Both the position numbers and the translations under genes were made by a program. The notes beneath the pieces were generated by a model. It ran no database searches and had not been told where the DNA came from. It worked only from the letters and a program-made list of their open reading frames with translations. From JAAOZP01 sp038848185 (GTDB lineage Archaea; Thermoproteota; EX4484-205; JAAOZP01): 64,000 nucleotides of DNA. The DNA is taken from positions 13,811-77,810 of the forward strand of contig JAWCNV010000008.1 in NCBI GenBank assembly GCA_038848185.1, read 5' to 3'. Shown here one piece after another: positions 45,790-53,407 of the stretch; the first letter of the stretch is position 1, and each line of letters opens with the position of its first letter.

Positions 45790-46602
45790 ATGTCTAAAGG
45801 GGAGGAGATGATTAAGCTTATTAACGATGGCAAGGTTGAGGAGGCATTAAAACTTGCTGACGCTAATGATATTGGAACCTTAATTGAGCTCGGCAATTTT
45901 TTCACATCGAAGGGGAATTACGATGTTGCTGAAAAAATATTTGACCACACTATAGAATTAAAACCGAACTCGGTGGAAGCATGGGTTAACAAGGGTTTTG
46001 CATTTCTAGAGCTTGGAAGGCTTAAGGTAGCGTTAGAGTGTTTCAATGAGGCGATAATGGTAGAGCCGGGCTCGGTGGAAGCATGGGTGGGCAAAGGTTC
46101 AGCGCTATTAGGGTTGGAAATGCTTGAGGAATCAGTGGGGTGTTTTAACCATGCTATAGAATTAAAGCCGGATTCGGTGGAAGCATGGTTTAACAAGGGT
46201 TCAGCATTAGTAGGGCTTAGGAATCTTAGGAAGGCAGTGGAATGCTACGATAAAGTTATTGAATTAAGCCCGAGCTTGGCTGAAGCATGGAGCAACAAGG
46301 GTTTCGCGCTGCGGGAGCTTGGGAGGCTTGAGGAATCAATAGAGTGTTTCAGTAGAGTCATTGAATTAAAGCCGGATTCAACTGAAGCATGGGTTAACAA
46401 GGGTTTTGCACTAGTTTGGCTTGGAAAGTTTGAGGATGCATTAGAATGCTATGAGGAAGCCCTGAGAATAGACCCGAAATACACTGCAGCATGGATTAAC
46501 AAGGGTGCAGCACTGGCGAGGCTTGGGAGACGCGAGGAAGCAGAAAAATGTTTCGATGAAGCTATGAGGCTGGGGAAATCTGCCGCATCAAGCAGCCTTT
46601 AA
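45790..46602 (+). CDS. TPR repeat protein
   Basis: 270 residues. Seven tetratricopeptide repeats of 34 residues (first one degenerate), with the consensus WxNKGxALxxLGRLEEAxECFxxAIELKPDSxEA. The repeats are so alike that the DNA shows a 102-bp period from about 45960 to 46560. No signal, membrane or enzymatic domain. TPR scaffolds hold protein complexes. It is divergent from the radical SAM gene, and shares the promoter region with it. Confidence 0.92.
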   Translation: MSKGEEMIKLINDGKVEEALKLADANDIGTLIELGNFFTSKGNYDVAEKIFDHTIELKPNSVEAWVNKGFAFLELGRLKVALECFNEAIMVEPGSVEAWVGKGSALLGLEMLEESVGCFNHAIELKPDSVEAWFNKGSALVGLRNLRKAVECYDKVIELSPSLAEAWSNKGFALRELGRLEESIECFSRVIELKPDSTEAWVNKGFALVWLGKFEDALECYEEALRIDPKYTAAWINKGAALARLGRREEAEKCFDEAMRLGKSAASSSL

Positions 46603-46682
46603 GAATAGAAGCCGTAGACGAGACTTATAGGCAGTATCATGTTTCAAAGCATACGGATTTCAGTTTTCTTGAGCGAATAGTA

Positions 46683-48137
46683 TTATTTGCGTCTATTTTT
46701 TCTCCTTCTAAGAAACACTATGACTATTACTATGACGAGTAGAACCACGAGTATGATAATATAGTTAAATGGTAACGTGAAGCCTTCCCCAGATATCGGG
46801 TGCAGGGTGACGCTTGGCGTTACGCTAACTGTTTGAACACACGGCACTGGAACACCGAAGCCGTTTATGCCTTGGTTCGGGGGTATTAGCGGATAATGTA
46901 GCAGGAGGAGGACCAGGTTCTTGTTAGACCTGACCGTATGTGGCCCAGGGGTGGAGATTACCCAGGGTACATCAGTCCTGAGGGTCATTGGTACGTCGTC
47001 GACCACGATGTTAGCGTCCTCACTGGTGAAGAGGTATGCGTAGATGGTGGAGTTCGTCGGCAGGAAGAACGGAGTATCCTCGTTAGGCCTAATACCCATG
47101 TAGGTGAAGCCCGGGCCGTATGAATACCCATAGGATCTTATAGTATTTCCACTGTGTAGAAACTGGAGCACTATAGGCTTTTCACTATCCACAGCTATCG
47201 CAGGAGCTTTAGTCCCTGCGTACACCGTAGGCTTAATTTTAGCAGGCTCTCCTGCTTTAACGTCAAGCTCTAAAAGAATCTTTCGGTTTGGCAAGTCCCA
47301 TATGGTGACCTTAGTGTCCTCCAAAGCAGATATATAGAAGAACTCTTCCTCTTTCTCATCGAATGTACGCCATGTTACTGTGTAGAACCTTCTACCTATG
47401 AAGCCTCCTTCAGCAGAAGGTATGAAGAAACTTCTATCCGACCAGCCGCCCATTCCCCCGCCCTTAATCATGATGTTACCGGTGGATGTGACCCTGTAGG
47501 TTGTCAACGGTTTCAGTTGAATGTTTTCATAACCGTTTGCTTCAAGCTTGTATGATCGCGTAGAACCATCATCAGCAGTCAAAGTAACCTCAGCCTCCTC
47601 CAAGGCGAAAATATAGTAGTTAAATCCTAATAGTCCTTGAGAGGCCTCGATTATGAACTCCCTGCCAACGTACGCACCCTCAACAGTAGGATAGAAGCCA
47701 TTGATGCCGGGCGATTCTGTAACGTTAACCCCTGGGATCCCTCCCCTAGCGGGAGGCGAGAATAACAGCACTGAAACCAGCTTGCTTGAAACAATCTTGA
47801 ACATCGTGCCGTTGGGCAAGCGGACATAGTGCTTCTGCATCGAGTCTAGAGTAGCCTCGGAAACCAGCTGCCTATCAGGCAGAGTGTAAACCCTCACCTG
47901 AGTACCGTCCTGAGAAGCAAGAATGGAAATATAGCCATAATCATAAAGGGAGGCGGGTTCTAGTAACCAGATACCCGACGTATACCACTCGCCCAGAGTA
48001 TACTGGTATATCCTTTCCGGGATAACACCGTAGTAAACGTATTCAGCCTGAGGAGTTAGAAGAACAATGTAAACACGCATTAGCAGGAGGATCATGATTA
48101 GAAAGCATCCCAAACCCTTAAACAGGGGGCTTTCCAT
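46683..48137 (-). CDS. Surface protein paralog 2
   Basis: 484 residues. Starts MESPLFKGLGCFLI, a signal peptide like that of paralogs 3 and 4, and ends in a transmembrane helix with RRRKNRRK. Shares RRFY-type and STPGPHTVRSNKNLVLLLLHYPLIP blocks with the others. Its early block (LDSMQKHYVRLP) matches paralog 1 but its end (TPSVTLHPISGEGFTLP) matches paralogs 3 and 4. Four internal beta repeats as in paralog 1. Secreted and anchored; function unknown. Confidence 0.7.
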   Translation of the reverse strand: MESPLFKGLGCFLIMILLLMRVYIVLLTPQAEYVYYGVIPERIYQYTLGEWYTSGIWLLEPASLYDYGYISILASQDGTQVRVYTLPDRQLVSEATLDSMQKHYVRLPNGTMFKIVSSKLVSVLLFSPPARGGIPGVNVTESPGINGFYPTVEGAYVGREFIIEASQGLLGFNYYIFALEEAEVTLTADDGSTRSYKLEANGYENIQLKPLTTYRVTSTGNIMIKGGGMGGWSDRSFFIPSAEGGFIGRRFYTVTWRTFDEKEEEFFYISALEDTKVTIWDLPNRKILLELDVKAGEPAKIKPTVYAGTKAPAIAVDSEKPIVLQFLHSGNTIRSYGYSYGPGFTYMGIRPNEDTPFFLPTNSTIYAYLFTSEDANIVVDDVPMTLRTDVPWVISTPGPHTVRSNKNLVLLLLHYPLIPPNQGINGFGVPVPCVQTVSVTPSVTLHPISGEGFTLPFNYIIILVVLLVIVIVIVFLRRRKNRRK

Positions 48138-48156
48138 AAAAAAGAATTGACGGTTT

Positions 48157-48204
48157 CTCCTTATAAACTTTCGTAAAAAATAATTAAATTTCTCTTATAA
48201 ACTT
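48157..48204 (-). promoter_or_regulatory. Duplicated TATA elements before surface paralog 2
   Basis: CTCCTTATAAACTTT (48157-48171) and CTCTTATAAACTT (48192-48204), read on the plus strand, are two copies of the family promoter element 35 bp apart. The first is 20 bp from the ATG at 48137. The rest of 48205-48486 has no gene; it contains another stretch related to the upstream regions of paralogs 3 and 4 at about 48220-48285. Confidence 0.55.
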
Positions 48205-48486
48205 GTTACATGTCTAAAGGATGAAGAATAAGCATCTCTGTAGAAACAGATATTGACCCATGTTGCGACGGCTTAACCTCATTCTTTCAATTAGCCAGAT
48301 GCTTTAATACATATTTTTACTGAAGAAAAAAGAAACGGTACAGAATATGGGGAATTAATACCGATTTTGGATGATTGAAAATGATTGGGTTAAAAGGGTT
48401 TAAAAACTTTTTAAAACTACTTTCAACTGTGCCGTTTTACATAAATCCTTAAAGGCTTTAAAAAACAGTCTATAAAGGTGGTTGAT

Positions 48487-49287
48487 ATGAAGGTTTACAT
48501 TCTGACTGACATGGAGGGAGCCAGTTACATTGTCCGTGAACAACAGACAGAGCCAGGGAACAAGGAATACGAGGAAGCATGCCTGCTTCTAACCAGAGAT
48601 GTTAACGCTGCTGTAGAGGGAGCCCTGGAAGGAGGTGCCTCAGAGGTTCTTGTGAACGACCTGCATGGGGCGCGAGACGGCTTCAACCTAGTGCCGGAGG
48701 AGCTTCATGAAGAAGCGAAATATGTCGCTGGGGGGCCGAGGCCCTGCAGGATGGCGGGTGTCGACAGGAGCTTTAATCTAGCTTTCATGATAGGCTACCA
48801 CGCTATGGCGGGAACAAAGGGGGCAGTTCTGGACCACACAATGTCCACTAGAGTCATAGTCAACGCTTACATAAACGATAAGCAGGTTGGGGAAATAGGA
48901 ATAGACGCTGCGATACTCGGGTATTTTGAAGTGCCTGTGGGTTTAGTAAGCGGTTGCAGGATGGCGGTTGAAGAGGCGAAGGCTCTGCTCGGCAGGGTTG
49001 AAACCGTTACTGTTAAGGAAGGCTTCAGTAGAAACTTCGCCGTATGCCTGCCGCCAACCAGAAGCAGGAAGCTTATTCGAGAATCAGCTAAGAAGGCTGT
49101 TCAAAACGCGGGAAACTTTAAGCCTTTCAAGGTTGATCCACCTGTAGTCTTGAAAGTCGAATATTCGCATCCGAACTACGCGGACATTCAATGCAGAACA
49201 CCCGGTGTAGAACGTCTTGACCCTCGAACAATTATTGTCAAAGAAGACAACCTGCTTGAAGCGATGCGGAGACTAGGCTGGTATTAA
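48487..49287 (+). CDS. D-aminopeptidase DppA-like (M55) protein
   Basis: 266 residues from the ATG at 48487 (a GTG at 48478 is an alternative; GGTGG 6 bp before the ATG favours the latter). YILTDMEGAS carries D8 and E10, VLVNDLHGAR and FMIGYHAMAG the other zinc ligands, with GSGWxxNG-like VEEAKALLG lost. Members are zinc peptidases that remove D-alanine or N-terminal D-amino acids. The gene is cytosolic by sequence and sits alone between surface paralogs 2 and 3. Substrate unknown; archaea lack peptidoglycan, so dipeptide scavenging is likely (inference). Confidence 0.82.
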   Translation: MKVYILTDMEGASYIVREQQTEPGNKEYEEACLLLTRDVNAAVEGALEGGASEVLVNDLHGARDGFNLVPEELHEEAKYVAGGPRPCRMAGVDRSFNLAFMIGYHAMAGTKGAVLDHTMSTRVIVNAYINDKQVGEIGIDAAILGYFEVPVGLVSGCRMAVEEAKALLGRVETVTVKEGFSRNFAVCLPPTRSRKLIRESAKKAVQNAGNFKPFKVDPPVVLKVEYSHPNYADIQCRTPGVERLDPRTIIVKEDNLLEAMRRLGWY

Positions 49288-49417
49288 CTTTTCCAGAGTA
49301 CTAGTCGTAATTACACATAACACTAGTCTAATTAGCTAAGCGATAATGCTTAAAGAAGCATTAAGAAAAAAGTGTTGTTTTCCTAGCTATGCAGGATCGG
49401 AAAAATAGTGTCCACAT

Positions 49418-50872
49418 CTATTTTTTCCTTCTGCTGAGTAATACTGCGACCATCACCACGACGAGTAGAACCACGAGTATGATTATGTAGTTCAATGGTA
49501 ACGTGAAGCCTTCCCCAGATATCGGGTGCAGGGTGACGCTCGGCGTTACGCTAACTGTTTGAACACACGGCACTGGAACACCGAAGCCGTTTATGCCCTG
49601 TCCCTCAGGTATTAGCGGATAATGTAGCAGGAGGAGGACCAGGTTCTTGTTAGACCTGACCGTGTGTGGCCCGGGAGTTGAGATTAACCAGGGCACATCA
49701 GGACTGAGGGTCATGGGTACATCGTCAACCACGATGTTAGCCGCCTCACTGGTAAAGAGGTATGCGTAGATGGTGGAGTTCGTCGGTAGGAAGAACGGGG
49801 TATCCTCGTTAGGCCTAATACCCATGTAGGTGAAGCCCACACCCTGGTCGGCTAAGCTGTAGCTTCTTTTAATGCTTCCGCTGTGAAGATACTGGACTGT
49901 TATTGGCTTATCGCTGTCTAAAGCTATTGCAGCTATACCCGGAGTTGCTTCTACTGCCGTCAACTTGGTTCTAACAGGCTCCCCTACCTTAACGTTGAAC
50001 TCTGAAACAATCTTCTGAGTCTTAAGATCCCAGACTGTGACCTTAGCATCCTCCAATGCGAATATGATAAACTCGTTTTCCTCCTTCACGTCAAACGTCT
50101 GAGAGGTTCTCGTGTAGAATCTTCTGCCTATGAAGCCTCCTTCAGCAGAAGGTATGAAGAAGCTCCTTGAGTCCCAAAGAGTCGGGGTACCGGCTTGAAC
50201 CATTATGTTTCCAGTAGAAACGATCCTATAGGCGGTTAATGATTTTAGTTGCAACTCTTTAAATGAGTTAGCCTTAAGATTGAAGGATTGTGATCCACCA
50301 TTCTCATCAGTCAGAGTCACCGTAGAATCTTCAATGGCAAAAACCATGTATCCAAAACCTGTGAAACCCTGTGAAGCCTCTATGACGAATTCTTTACTCA
50401 CATATGTTCCTTCTACAGAAGTGTAGAAACCCATCGGGCCAGGCGATTCCGTAGCGTTAACCCCGGGGATCCCTCCTCTGGGCGGTGGAGATATTATGAG
50501 GACTGAAACCAGCTTGCTTGAAACAATCTTGAACATCGTGCCGTTTGGCAGGCGGACATAAACCTTCCCCATAGCGTTCAGAGTTTCCTCTGACACAAGC
50601 CTCTTATCAGGCAGAGTGTAGACTCGTACTATGGTGCCATCCTCTAAAGCAAGTATGGATAGATAGCCATGATCAACTACAGATGTCTCTAGTAGCACCC
50701 AGCCTTTCGACAAATCAGTCTCAGAAACCGGAGTATACTGATAGGTTCTTTCCGGGATAACACCGTAGTAAACGTATTCAGCCTGAGGAGTTAGAAGAAC
50801 AATGTAAACAGGCATTAGTAGGAGGATTATGATGAGAAAGCAGCCCAAACCCTTAAACAGAGAGTTTCTCAT
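49418..50872 (-). CDS. Surface protein paralog 3
   Basis: 484 residues starting MRNSLFKGLGCFLI and ending in a transmembrane helix plus LSRRKK. Its first repeat block (LNAMGKVYVRLP, SVLIISPPPRGG) is shared with paralog 4, and the middle with FTGFGYMVFAIEDSTVTL is its own. The third block EFIIFALEDAKVTVWDL matches the others. C-terminal TPSVTLHPISGEGFTLPLNYI is the same as in paralogs 2 and 4. No catalytic motif recognised. Monocistronic, with its own promoter element. Confidence 0.7.
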   Translation of the reverse strand: MRNSLFKGLGCFLIIILLLMPVYIVLLTPQAEYVYYGVIPERTYQYTPVSETDLSKGWVLLETSVVDHGYLSILALEDGTIVRVYTLPDKRLVSEETLNAMGKVYVRLPNGTMFKIVSSKLVSVLIISPPPRGGIPGVNATESPGPMGFYTSVEGTYVSKEFVIEASQGFTGFGYMVFAIEDSTVTLTDENGGSQSFNLKANSFKELQLKSLTAYRIVSTGNIMVQAGTPTLWDSRSFFIPSAEGGFIGRRFYTRTSQTFDVKEENEFIIFALEDAKVTVWDLKTQKIVSEFNVKVGEPVRTKLTAVEATPGIAAIALDSDKPITVQYLHSGSIKRSYSLADQGVGFTYMGIRPNEDTPFFLPTNSTIYAYLFTSEAANIVVDDVPMTLSPDVPWLISTPGPHTVRSNKNLVLLLLHYPLIPEGQGINGFGVPVPCVQTVSVTPSVTLHPISGEGFTLPLNYIIILVVLLVVVMVAVLLSRRKK

Positions 50873-50892
50873 AGAAAAGAATTAGCAATTTC

Positions 50893-50906
50893 CTCTTATA
50901 AACTTT
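50893..50906 (-). promoter_or_regulatory. TATA element of surface paralog 3
   Basis: On the plus strand CTCTTATAAACTTT, 21 bp from the ATG at 50872, the same element and spacing as in paralogs 2 and 4. Confidence 0.55.
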
Positions 50907-51079
50907 AGAGTCACTCCGTCCAAAGCATGAGAAATAGGCAGATAATCCCTTGTTAACTGGCATCAACCTGTATTGCAGCAGCTTTTCCCCTTAAAGAAGG
51001 TTCATGAGAAACATCTTTCCAATTTTAAGTAAAATGCAAAAGTTTACAGCTGAGATTTTCAATCTTTTCTCCAGTTTTT

Positions 51080-51212
51080 TCAGCCTACGTAGCCGAGAGT
51101 CAATCCTTTTATAAGGTATTTGTGAACTAAGACTGCGAATACTATAACTGGCAGAGCTATGACTACTCATGCTGCAGACATTGGCCCCCATAGTACACCA
51201 TTTTGGGAGGAC
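51080..51212 (-). pseudogene. Remnant of a sugar ABC transporter permease (CUT1/MalG-type C terminus)
   Basis: On the minus strand one frame reads SSQNGVLWGPMSAA, then a stop (TGA at 51169-51167), then VVIALPVIVFAVL and VHKYLIKGLTLGYVG before a final stop at 51082-51080. This is the end of a MalG-like permease, which normally closes with a WG-MAAA helix, a long hydrophobic helix and RYxxxGLTxGAVKG. The internal stop and lack of any upstream frame mark it as a decayed fragment. No intact transporter partner is nearby. Confidence 0.65.
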
Positions 51213-51324
51213 TACAAGGATGGCTACGCAGAACCCGAGAAAAGCGAGGCAAATCACCCGGTAGGGATAATATGGAAAGAATGAACAGAGGGAGGAGAGC
51301 GATAAACATAACCATAAAGCTTTA
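51213..51324 (-). pseudogene. Decayed copy of the membrane protein gene at 57817
   Basis: The minus strand here aligns with the 3' half of the gene at 57817-58311: AAAGCTnTATGGTTATGTTT is common to both and the frame then reads FMVMFIALLPLFILSILSLP against SMVMFLVLLSPAVLSLLPIP. The reading frame then shifts (LAFLGFCVAILVVLPKW against TICMVFLAVLLFLYLW). The piece butts against the permease remnant. Confidence 0.5.
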
Positions 51325-51351
51325 GTGCTCCTAAACCTCCTGCTCAGAAAC

Positions 51352-51996
51352 ATGGAAGGGAAATTGGACAACTCCTTCTTCGAAAGAATAAGGCAGAGAA
51401 GTGAGGAATTCATGATTCACGTGCATCACAGCAAATTTCACGTGAACAGAGTCTACAACTTAGCGGTGCGGATAGCGAGGGAGGAGGGTGCTGACTTAGA
51501 TGTGGTTAAGGCCGCAGCGTTACTCCATGATATAGCGAGGGCGATGGAGGACGAGGGCAGGGTGGAGGACCATGCGAAGGAAGGAGCGAGGATGGCTAGG
51601 CAGATACTTAAGGAGGTTGGTTTCCCAAGGGAAAAGATAGAGCAGGTCGTCTACTGTATAGAGGCACATAGGTTCAGGAAGGGGGTTACAGCAAGGAGCT
51701 TAGAGGCAAAGGTGCTTCAAGATGCTGATAGGTTAGATATGATGGGGGCGATTGGGATTGCAAGAGTGTTCAGCCGAGGAGGCTGGGGCAACACGCCGAT
51801 ATACGACCCGTCGATTCCTCCTAAGGAAAACTACGATGGCAAATCCTTTACAGCGATAAACCATATTTATGAAAAAATCCTGAAGCTCAAGGACACTATT
51901 AACACGAGTACAGCGAAGCAAATTGCTGAGGAAAGGCATAGATTCGTCGAACAGTTCTTGGAGAGGTTCCTAAAGGAATGGGATGGAGAGATATAG
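51352..51996 (+). CDS. HD-domain phosphohydrolase
   Basis: 214 residues from the ATG at 51352 (an in-frame GTG at 51325 would overlap the remnant before it). FHVNRVYNLA, ALLHDIAR and LQDADRLDMMGAIG carry the H...HD...D metal site. This is the YedJ/YpgQ-like HD family that hydrolyses nucleotides or phosphate esters. C-terminal helices complete the fold (RHRFVEQFLERFLKEW). Preceded by 28 bp of a pseudogene and not linked to any neighbour in function. Confidence 0.85.
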   Translation: MEGKLDNSFFERIRQRSEEFMIHVHHSKFHVNRVYNLAVRIAREEGADLDVVKAAALLHDIARAMEDEGRVEDHAKEGARMARQILKEVGFPREKIEQVVYCIEAHRFRKGVTARSLEAKVLQDADRLDMMGAIGIARVFSRGGWGNTPIYDPSIPPKENYDGKSFTAINHIYEKILKLKDTINTSTAKQIAEERHRFVEQFLERFLKEWDGEI

Positions 51997-52093
51997 CCGT
52001 CAGCCATAGGCATTGTAAAGCATTTTCTCGTTAAAACCATCCGTATAAACTAATTAACACTGGTTTTCAACCATGTGTAAAGAGCATGTTTGC

Positions 52094-52891
52094 TTAAACA
52101 AGCATTAAGAATGCTTCTATGACCCATAGTGGAATTGCCACTATTGCCCATGCAGCAGTACTCCATGTCAAAACTTTTCTACCGTCCAAACTTCCCAAGG
52201 GAATCATGTTAAAGGCGGCAAGCCATAAGTTTACTTGAAAACCTATAACGCCAATAAGACCTAGCAAGCCATCTAATCCACTTAAGAAAAAGAATGCAAC
52301 AGCCCAAACAACGTTAGATAAGGGACCAGTTAAAGATATTAGCCCCATCCGCTTCCTTTCAGATATTCCAGACCATTCATAGGTGTGATAACGTGGCATT
52401 ACATATGTTGCACCTGGAGCAGCGAAGATAAATGAGCCGAATGTAAGCAGAGAGGACAGTAAAGCCATCGCCAGTCCCCAGGGCCAGAGTCTAAATTCAG
52501 ACCAGTAGCCATATTTCTGGGCAGTGAATTTGTGTGCCAACTCGTGAAACATGAACCCTGTCCCAACTACGCACAAGTAAATAACAAACATTAGGGGCAG
52601 TATTGAACTGAGCCTAAAAACGTATTCGATGGAAAAACATAGGCTTAGAACAACCCATGCAACCAGTAGATGCGTGATCTCAATCTTACTAGTAATTCTT
52701 CTGCCTCGAGGCTTGCTCTTGAGCTGAGGCAGGGGGAAATCGCTATGTATCGGTTTTTGTACCTTGGCTAAGTGCAGCATTTGACAGTTATGTGCCTCAG
52801 GAAGCCGGTGGTAGGAGCAGAACGTACCCTTACAGTAAGAGCAGACGAACGGTAAACTTAATTCTGAACCGCAGACCTCACATCTTGCCAT
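52094..52891 (-). CDS. AN1-type zinc finger fused to M50 (site-2-type) membrane protease
   Basis: 265 residues from the ATG at 52891. An AN1-like zinc finger at the N terminus (CEVCGSEL...CSYCKGTFCSYH...H.C) is followed by a polytopic metalloprotease: FHELAHKF is the HExxH-type zinc site, and FNMIPLGSLDGRK has the third ligand region (the NxxPxxxLDG motif). Family M50 cuts membrane-bound substrates within the bilayer. The AN1 domain suggests regulation by binding to ubiquitin-like or stress factors. It is alone between the HD gene and paralog 4. Confidence 0.85.
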   Translation of the reverse strand: MARCEVCGSELSLPFVCSYCKGTFCSYHRLPEAHNCQMLHLAKVQKPIHSDFPLPQLKSKPRGRRITSKIEITHLLVAWVVLSLCFSIEYVFRLSSILPLMFVIYLCVVGTGFMFHELAHKFTAQKYGYWSEFRLWPWGLAMALLSSLLTFGSFIFAAPGATYVMPRYHTYEWSGISERKRMGLISLTGPLSNVVWAVAFFFLSGLDGLLGLIGVIGFQVNLWLAAFNMIPLGSLDGRKVLTWSTAAWAIVAIPLWVIEAFLMLV

Positions 52892-53059
52892 TTGAAACAC
52901 CGCTTATGTATAATAACCATGGATTTTTGCCAAGCACCAGTATTGGAGTATGACAGGTGAAGCAATAGACCACGATTGTTGTCTTATTATTCAAGTTTCA
53001 TCAGCTATGGAAAAATCGCATAGTATAAAGTTTACTATTAGGAAGAAACAGTTTAAAAA

Positions 53060-53110
53060 AACAACATTGCAAACAATCTTTTCGTTAACCGCACCAGCAC
53101 AAACTGATTA
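53060..53110 (-). pseudogene. Fragment of TATA-binding protein (third copy, decayed)
   Basis: The minus strand frame reads VCAGAVNEKIVCNV, matching LVCTGAVNEKMVYDAV of the TBP fragments at 60440 and 63440. DNA identity in the core is high (the TCGTTAACCGC stretch is shared by all three). The frame ends at once, so it is a decayed fragment. The surrounding 52901-53407 has no other gene. Confidence 0.6.
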
Positions 53111-53145
53111 ATTATTTGACTTGACGAATTGCCAGCCTTTATCAC

Positions 53146-53226
53146 CTCAGCCTTTAATCTCCGCAATGCAGCGAGAATTATAGCAACTATTAGCACTACA
53201 CCTTGCCAAAAGCTGTTATTAAAAAG
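53146..53226 (-). pseudogene. Possible remnant of a sugar ABC permease C terminus (RbsC-type)
   Basis: On the minus strand LFNNSFWQGVVLIVAIILA and ALRRLKAEV, a frame without start, resemble the last helix of RbsC-type permeases (…FWQxVVxGxxLxxAVLLDxLRR). Too short to be certain. A stop precedes it directly. Confidence 0.3.
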
Positions 53227-53407
53227 CGACTAAATCCTTGGATAGGCTTCTCGTCCTAATGCACTGCTCCTGACCTCCAATTTGCGATTAAGTTGACCGT
53301 ATTACAGTGAAGAAATAGAAGCAGAGTTGAAACAATACTTCCGTCTTCCTTCCAACTCTCGAAAAAGCATGATTCCATAAAGGATTATAGATCTGAGGAA
53401 TCCCTCT

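Noticed and set aside
44538..45905. Longer start of the radical SAM protein
   Set aside because: It overlaps the divergent TPR gene and passes through its promoter; the ATG at 45632 has its own TATA box.
45960..46560. 102-bp tandem period resembling a repeat array or CRISPR
   Set aside because: It is the coding DNA of TPR repeats, in frame and without spacers.
50991..51413. 140-codon minus-strand open frame overlapping the HD gene
   Set aside because: It runs through the permease and membrane-protein relics in a mixed frame and overlaps the start of the HD gene; no start signal.
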